9,916 nucleotides of DNA from the NCBI GenBank assembly GCA_027592155.1, contig JAQCKY010000042.1, forward strand, positions 1 to 9,916. Reading direction: 5' to 3'. Source of the stretch: Pseudomonadota bacterium (lineage in GTDB: Bacteria > Pseudomonadota > Alphaproteobacteria > Rhodospirillales > UBA2165). The notes beneath the pieces were generated by a model. It was not told the origin of the DNA. It did no database searches and saw nothing but the letters and a program-made list of their open reading frames with translations. Position numbers and translations under genes: made by a program. Below are positions 6,165 through 9,916 of this stretch, in pieces; positions within the stretch are counted from its first letter, which is position 1; each line of letters opens with the position of its first letter.

Positions 6165-7543
6165 AGAAACACGCCGAGCCAGCGGCCCCAGAGATAATAG
6201 AGGGGCAGCAGGACGACGATGCTGAGGATCATGTAACTCAGCAGCATCTTGATGACCGGCCCGAAGCGAAGATCGGCAAGGGCAATGGCTAGGATCAGCG
6301 GCGGTGCCTGATAGTGGAATGGGAATGAGGTCCAGGTGCTTACCTGGGTCATCAAAACGCCGGTCAAGGGCCAGCCTGTGACGTCGGCGATGGATTGCGC
6401 CATCGGTGTCAAGATGGACGGGGCGGCCGGCATGGTCGTCACCAGGCCCACCACTTGCGCCATGCCCCACATCGACATGAAGTTGCGGAAATGCTCATCC
6501 GGCGAAAAGGGAATAACCGCCAGCATCCATTGGGCGACTTCGGCGCCGAGCCCGGAATTGGTGGCGACGGCGCCGAGCGAGATAACACCGGCCAAAAAAA
6601 TCAGGGGCGAATAGTTGATGTCGTTTGCCATGACCTTGGGCGACAGCATCCCGACCCTCGGCAACATGCAGAGTATTGCCGCGCCCAGGGCAACCCAGGC
6701 CGGTGCAATTCCATGTAGCTTGTCGGTAAACCAGAGCGCGAGGGCGGCGGCCAAGATCAAGCCTAGACGTATCTCTGCGGCTGACCAGGGTTGCGGCTCA
6801 TAAGCCGATTCAACGGGTTTCGGTGTCTCGCGGAACAAAGCAAAGATCACCAAGGGATAAAAGATCACCGCGCCGATGCCCAACACCGGAAAAGCGATCA
6901 GCAGGTAATCCCAATAAGCGAGCTGGAAGCCATAGATGCTTTCGACCGCGCCGTAGAACACCATATTGGGAACGTTGGCAGGCAGAATCCCGAAAGACGA
7001 CGTCATTGTTCCCATGGTGGCGCAGAGCACGAGGCCGATGCGCCCTCGGCTGCTACCGCCGAAACCCAACCGGTCGGACAGCGCGACCATGATTGGAACC
7101 AGCAGCGCGACCCGGCCCGAGGCGGAGGGAATCAGAAATCCAAGCGCCGCCGAACCCACCGCGACACCATATAGAACGGGGAGATAGGAAGGCGATATCC
7201 TGGATAGCAGTGCATCGACCAACCGTTTGTCCAAGCCCAGCCTGCTGACCGCGAGCCCGATTACCAGCCCGCCAAAAACCAGCCACATGGCGCTGGAATG
7301 AAAAGCCGAAAAGACAACATCGGCGGGCGCGACGGTAAGCGCCATGGCTGCGAACAAAAATATCAAAGAGCCAAAATAGGAGGCCACAACGCCGGTGGCC
7401 CACAGCCCGACGCCCAGCACAATTACGGCCGCCGCCCGCATCATGACCGGCGTCAGGCCCTCCGGCGTCGGTAGGAGTAAAAATCCGAGAGCGACGATGA
7501 AAGCGCCGGCAAAGGCGATATTGGGGAGGCTCAGACGAGGCAT
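6161..7543 (-). CDS. SLC13/DASS-type anion (dicarboxylate/sulfate-like) transporter
   Basis: This 460-residue inner-membrane protein has about 10-12 hydrophobic segments and the two-fold internal arrangement of the divalent anion:Na+ symporter family. In the first half, GFLIPSASGRVALLVPIM (135-152) lies at the hairpin that normally carries Ser-Asn-Thr; here it reads S-A-S-G. The second-half counterpart, TTMPAAPSILTPM (369-381), also lacks SNT. The stretch GTMTSSFGILPANVPN (178-193) is typical of family members that line the substrate site. Family placement is fairly good, but the altered SNT motifs leave ion coupling and substrate open. No Shine-Dalgarno precedes the ATG at 7543, and no upstream start is available because an in-frame stop lies about 40 nt before it. 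Directly upstream lies a decayed amidohydrolase, so the pair may once have formed an uptake-and-breakdown unit. Confidence 0.82.
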   Translation of the reverse strand: MPRLSLPNIAFAGAFIVALGFLLLPTPEGLTPVMMRAAAVIVLGVGLWATGVVASYFGSLIFLFAAMALTVAPADVVFSAFHSSAMWLVFGGLVIGLAVSRLGLDKRLVDALLSRISPSYLPVLYGVAVGSAALGFLIPSASGRVALLVPIMVALSDRLGFGGSSRGRIGLVLCATMGTMTSSFGILPANVPNMVFYGAVESIYGFQLAYWDYLLIAFPVLGIGAVIFYPLVIFALFRETPKPVESAYEPQPWSAAEIRLGLILAAALALWFTDKLHGIAPAWVALGAAILCMLPRVGMLSPKVMANDINYSPLIFLAGVISLGAVATNSGLGAEVAQWMLAVIPFSPDEHFRNFMSMWGMAQVVGLVTTMPAAPSILTPMAQSIADVTGWPLTGVLMTQVSTWTSFPFHYQAPPLILAIALADLRFGPVIKMLLSYMILSIVVLLPLYYLWGRWLGVFL

Positions 7544-7624
7544 GAACGGTATTTGGCGTGATTGCGGGAGGTCTTGGTATCATCCCCGGCCGTTCCGCCC
7601 AAGTCTTTAGAGGCGCGACACTTT

Positions 7625-7832
7625 CTAAGCTTTGATCTTGAATAATTTGGCGGCGTTCGCCCCCAGGATATCGTCCCGCACAGCCCGGGAAAGATTTTTG
7701 GCGCGCCGGACATAACCGACGGGGGCGGACTCGCGAAACGGCCAGTCGGTGCCCATCAGGATATGGCTCGATGCGGTTTTGGTTTTATTTTGGCCGGCGC
7801 TTTGCCGGTTTTTGCTGCGTCTTGGTTGCCAT
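7625..7832 (-). pseudogene. Internally deleted remnant of an amidohydrolase-2 (PF04909-type) gene
   Basis: The reading from 7762 to 7625 starts HILMGTDWPF and ends ILGANAAKLFKI plus a stop. This is the usual C-terminal end of amidohydrolase-2 (decarboxylase-like TIM-barrel) enzymes: a GTD-[YW]-P strand, then an R-x2-ILG-x-NAA-x-LF tail. Intact members have about 280-350 residues; only about 46 remain. A start with a good Shine-Dalgarno (GGAG, 6 nt spacing) lies at ATG 7832, reading MATKTQQKPAKRRPK before a TAA at 7785-7787, in a different frame. This Lys-rich piece could be the old N terminus, so I infer loss of the middle with a frameshift at the joint. The only open frame through the C-terminal piece begins at a TTG (7858) with no ribosome site. 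The metal-binding histidines of the family are gone, so the product cannot be an active enzyme. Confidence 0.7.
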
Positions 7833-7901
7833 GGTTTGCTCCGTTGATGAGACAGCAAAGATGGGCAGTGCAGGGCTACCGGTCAACAGCTGTTTTGCCT
7901 T

Positions 7902-7941
7902 CTATAACAATCACTTATTGAAATAATTCTATTTGTTATAG
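7902..7941. repeat. Perfect 9-bp inverted repeat spanning the methyltransferase stop codon
   Basis: CTATAACAA (7902-7910) and TTGTTATAG (7933-7941) are exact inverted copies separated by 22 nt. The spacer holds a smaller inverted repeat, TTATT-GA-AATAA (7915-7926). The right arm contains the TAA stop (7936-7938) of the methyltransferase. The element is AT-only in most positions and has no T-run after it on the minus strand, so it is not a typical intrinsic terminator. It may act as an RNA 3'-end hairpin, a protein site or a small element's ends. Confidence 0.55.
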
Positions 7942-8538
7942 CTTCGCCGCTAGTCGTACGGTATGGCCGCCACATTCGAGGTCGTCGGCGATATAGTGAA
8001 CGGTTTCGAACTCCTCCGCCGCCAGAAGGTCGATATATTCCGACGGATCCAGGCTGGAATGGTACAGCGTCTCTTCTCCGAGCTTACCCAAAGTTTCGCC
8101 TTGTTTGGGTCCCGACGTATAGAGCAAGGCACAGCAGGCCGATGCATGACGGCCAAAGACGGGAAACATCCGGCGCTGGTCGAATTGGGTGAGGTGAAAA
8201 AAGCTGTCCCAGGCAATGATGCCGTCAAAGGTCTGGGTTAGCGACAAGGTCCGCATATCGGCGACCTGCCATTGATGTTTCGGAAATCGTTTCCGGCACA
8301 GAGCGGTCAGTTCAGGAGAACTGTCGATCCCGGTGACCGCGAGGCCTTGCTCGATCAGATAGCGGGCGATGGGCTCGCCGCTTCCGCAGCCGATGTCGAG
8401 AACAACCCCCTTATCCGGTAGGCATTCGATGAAACGGTCCAACCAGGCGCGTTCGAATAGGGTTTTGCCGCGGGAACGATCGAACAGTTCCGCGTTTCGC
8501 TCGTAAATTTCGGGAATCTTAGCGGCAAGGTCGGTCAT
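7936..8538 (-). CDS. Class I SAM-dependent methyltransferase
   Basis: This 200-residue cytoplasmic protein has the Rossmann-type methyltransferase fold. VVLDIGCGSGEPIARYL (45-61) is motif I, which binds S-adenosylmethionine. GIDSSPEL (70-77) holds the acidic residue (Asp72) that contacts the ribose. VADMRTLSL (92-100) is motif III-like, and FDGIIAWDSFFHL (104-116) is the motif IV region. The substrate is not evident; the small size and lack of extra domains suit a small-molecule methyltransferase. ATG 8538 has AGGGGG about 7 nt upstream. It lies 20 bp after the SH3 protein gene on the same strand, so the two are probably co-transcribed. Its stop codon lies in an AT-rich inverted repeat. Confidence 0.88.
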   Translation of the reverse strand: MTDLAAKIPEIYERNAELFDRSRGKTLFERAWLDRFIECLPDKGVVLDIGCGSGEPIARYLIEQGLAVTGIDSSPELTALCRKRFPKHQWQVADMRTLSLTQTFDGIIAWDSFFHLTQFDQRRMFPVFGRHASACCALLYTSGPKQGETLGKLGEETLYHSSLDPSEYIDLLAAEEFETVHYIADDLECGGHTVRLAAKL

Positions 8539-8558
8539 GGCTCAACCCCCTGTCGGCT

Positions 8559-9128
8559 TTAACGGATCGACTCGCCTGAATAGACACCCCAGAATTCGAC
8601 ACGGCGCAGCCAGCCTTCCAAATCTCCGACCTTGACCCGGCACCAGCCGGAGCCGTCCGGGCAAGCAAGGATATCGCCGATGACACCTGGCTCGGCGCGG
8701 GCGACGACGGCAGCTTTACTGTCGGGTTCCCGCCGCAAGGTGCGCATCTGCCCTGTGATGACCAATGACCGCCGACCGGTCAGCATGCTTTGATGGACCC
8801 AGCCTTGGCCGCCCCGGAAATCCCTGACTTTGCGCCAGGTTCCGGATTCGTTGATGATCTCTACCGGCATATGGCGCCGTTGATATACCCAATCGATAGG
8901 ATATCGGACGCCCGGCCCGACCCGCATATTGACCTCGTTGGCGCGGAGCGACACGAATCGCGGTAACGGTAGTCCGGAATGCGCGGAGTTCGATTGGGCG
9001 ACGGCCGTGGAGGAGGCGGCGAGCAGCCCGCTCCACAACAGCACAGCGCTGAGCACGACTCCCACCAAACGGTAAGGCAGCCCGAGAGGGTTCGTCCAAT
9101 CGCTTGATTTGTCTCTGTCAGTTGTCAT
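8559..9128 (-). CDS. Exported protein with two bacterial SH3 repeats
   Basis: This 189-residue protein is probably periplasmic or membrane-anchored. Using ATG 9128, residues about 21-44 form a hydrophobic signal segment ending AVA before Gln45. Two SH3-like repeats follow. The first (about 61-117) has the NMRVGPG turn (67-73) and GW (109-110). The second (about 120-177) has RREP, a Cys pair (156 and 163) in ACPDGSGWC, and GW (172-173), then FWGVY near the end. Bacterial SH3 repeats commonly bind peptidoglycan peptides. The frame opens upstream to a TTG at 9167, and GTG 9131 is also possible, but no start has a clear Shine-Dalgarno; ATG 9128 is the simplest choice. It is divergent from the D-2-hydroxyacid dehydrogenase and leads into the methyltransferase gene. 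The two cysteines could form a disulfide. Confidence 0.82.
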   Translation of the reverse strand: MTTDRDKSSDWTNPLGLPYRLVGVVLSAVLLWSGLLAASSTAVAQSNSAHSGLPLPRFVSLRANEVNMRVGPGVRYPIDWVYQRRHMPVEIINESGTWRKVRDFRGGQGWVHQSMLTGRRSLVITGQMRTLRREPDSKAAVVARAEPGVIGDILACPDGSGWCRVKVGDLEGWLRRVEFWGVYSGESIR

Positions 9129-9238
9129 CACGCATCGAATTTTGTGAGCCTGTTCGGTTGAGGTCAAGGTGTAGAGGCGATTGCTTCAGAATTCGTTACC
9201 AGAGAGTATGTCGGTCGAACGAACCAAGGAGAAACAAC
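9129..9238. promoter_or_regulatory. Divergent promoter region between the SH3 and dehydrogenase genes
   Basis: These 110 bp must drive both divergent genes. On the plus strand TTGCTT (9181-9186) and GAGTAT (9204-9209) are 17 bp apart, a weak sigma-70-like pair with about half of the consensus bases each. AAGGAG at 9226-9231, 7 nt before the GTG at 9239, is a strong ribosome site for the dehydrogenase. No good site was found for the SH3 gene. Confidence 0.4.
9192..9223. repeat. Bulged inverted repeat ahead of the dehydrogenase gene
   Basis: TTCGTT-ACC (9192-9200) can pair with GGT-CG-AACGAA (9213-9223): nine pairs with a 2-nt bulge and a 12-nt loop. It ends just before the AAGGAG ribosome site, so a hairpin here could affect translation, or it could be an operator. 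Confidence 0.35.
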
Positions 9239-9916
9239 GTGGCGGACCGACTTGAGAATAGTAAGCCAATTGTGGCGGTAACACGGAAGCTGCCGACCCC
9301 TGTCGAAGCCCGTATGACAGAATTATTCGATGCGCGTCTGAACGCGGACGATGTGTCGCTCAGCACGGCGGCGCTTTGCCAGGCCGTTGCCTCTGCGGAT
9401 GTGCTCGCCTGTACGGTCGGTGACGGTGTTACCCGTGATGTCATTGATTCCGCGGGACCGCAATTAAAACTGATCGCTAACTTCGGCGTCGGTGTTAATC
9501 ACATCGATCTCGAAGCTGCGGCGGCGAAGGGAATTTTGGTTTCCAACACTCCAGATGTCCTGACCGAAGATACCGCCGATCTCGCATTGGCGCTGATCTT
9601 GATGGCGTCTCGCAGCCTATCATCGGGGGAACGGGTTTTGCGGGCCGGGCGATGGGACGGCTGGGCGCCGACCTCCATGATGGCCGGCCGGGTGAATGGT
9701 AAAAAGCTCGGCATCATCGGTATGGGGCGGATCGGCATCGCGGTGGCCCGGCGGGCGGGCGGCTTCAATATGGACATCCATTACAATAACCGGCGCCCGG
9801 TCGACGCCGCGGTCGCGCAAGAACTCGGGGCGACGTTCTGGGACGATCTCGATTCTATGCTGGCGGCGGTTGATGTCGTCTCGGTTAATTGCCCGCAGAC
9901 CGAAGATACCTTCCAT
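9239..9916 (+). CDS. D-2-hydroxyacid dehydrogenase, glycerate/glyoxylate (GyaR-like) type, 3' end cut by window
   Basis: This cytoplasmic NAD(P)H-dependent oxidoreductase interconverts a 2-keto and a D-2-hydroxy acid; glyoxylate/hydroxypyruvate to glycolate/glycerate is the likely pair. The first 226 codons are present of a usual length near 320-330. Residues 1-105 are the first part of the split substrate domain, with NFGVGVNHIDL (81-91) and VSNTPDVLTEDTADLAL (101-117), both classic for the family. GIIGMGRIG (158-166) is the nucleotide-binding GxGxxG. NNRRP (183-187) follows the second strand; an Arg pair here often means NADPH preference, as in many glyoxylate reductases. VNCPQTEDTFH ends the window; the catalytic Arg, Glu and His fall beyond it. 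The start is GTG 9239, with AAGGAG 7 nt upstream. It is divergent from the SH3 gene. Confidence 0.9.
   Translation, partial: MADRLENSKPIVAVTRKLPTPVEARMTELFDARLNADDVSLSTAALCQAVASADVLACTVGDGVTRDVIDSAGPQLKLIANFGVGVNHIDLEAAAAKGILVSNTPDVLTEDTADLALALILMASRSLSSGERVLRAGRWDGWAPTSMMAGRVNGKKLGIIGMGRIGIAVARRAGGFNMDIHYNNRRPVDAAVAQELGATFWDDLDSMLAAVDVVSVNCPQTEDTFH

Noticed and set aside
7053..7583. Minus-strand 176-codon frame overlapping the SLC13 gene
   Set aside because: It is a +1/-1 shadow of the transporter, very rich in Arg and Gly/Ala with no domain; the SLC13 frame has clear membrane segments.
7794..7813. Terminator-like hairpin on the plus strand: CCGGC-GCTTT-GCCGG followed by five T
   Set aside because: It looks like an intrinsic terminator, but the nearest upstream plus-strand gene ends at 6164, over 1.6 kb away, and the sequence lies inside the amidohydrolase remnant. 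A chance match is more likely unless an antisense RNA is shown here.
7763..7858. TTG-started N-terminal part of the frame that runs into the amidohydrolase tail
   Set aside because: It has no ribosome site and reads a Lys/Arg/Gln-rich sequence unlike any amidohydrolase; it is treated as out-of-frame sequence before the remnant.
9208..9255. Small ORF (ATG at 9208, 15 codons) overlapping the dehydrogenase GTG start
   Set aside because: The purine run before it is only 1 nt from the ATG, too close for a ribosome site, and the peptide has no leader-like residue pattern. It lies over the strong site of the real gene.
1..9916. CRISPR arrays, tRNA genes, transposases, phage integration or defence genes
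   Set aside because: No regular spaced repeats, tRNA-like cloverleaf, transposase motif or known defence domain was found on reading both strands by eye.

Overview
The window looks like ordinary alphaproteobacterial chromosome, probably from a Rhodospirillales-like or related marine or soil lineage. This rests on the GC-rich coding sequence, the style of the proteins (an SH3 protein divergent from a D-2-hydroxyacid dehydrogenase, a cupin_6 AraC regulator, DUF4142) and frequent GTG starts. I cannot fix the genus from sequence alone. No rRNA, tRNA, CRISPR array, insertion sequence or phage gene was seen.

Layout, left to right. (1) Positions 1-2355, minus strand: an MFS exporter-like permease followed by ada, the methylation-damage sensor, regulator and repair protein. 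The ada gene runs off the left edge. Its leader carries a good match to the Ada box (AAT-N6-GCAA), so it probably has its own autoinduced promoter. (2) Positions 2509-3387, plus strand: a cytoplasmic NodB-fold (CE4) deacetylase/imidase-type hydrolase, divergent from the MFS gene. (3) Positions 3384-5061, minus strand: a compact three-gene operon of a secreted DUF4142 protein, a small Tat-exported type-1 copper protein and a DUF2652 protein with nucleotidyl-cyclase-like motifs. (4) Positions 5226-6164, plus strand: an AraC/cupin_6 regulator, divergent from that operon across an AT-rich 164-bp gap and the obvious candidate to control it. (5) Positions 6161-7543, minus strand: an SLC13/DASS-type transporter with altered SNT motifs. 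(6) Positions 7544-7935: about 390 bp without an intact gene, holding the two ends of a decayed amidohydrolase and an AT-rich inverted repeat that covers the next gene's stop codon. (7) Positions 7936-9128, minus strand: an exported two-repeat SH3 protein and a class I SAM methyltransferase, 20 bp apart. (8) Position 9239 to the right edge, plus strand: the N-terminal two thirds of a D-2-hydroxyacid (glycerate/glyoxylate-type) dehydrogenase.

The most interesting unit is DUF4142-cupredoxin-DUF2652 with its divergent AraC regulator: two extracytoplasmic proteins, one built to hold copper, coupled to a cytoplasmic cyclase-fold protein of unknown activity. Both convergent gene pairs in the window end in interlocked stop codons (4-bp overlap), leaving no room for an intergenic terminator. 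The rest is conventional.
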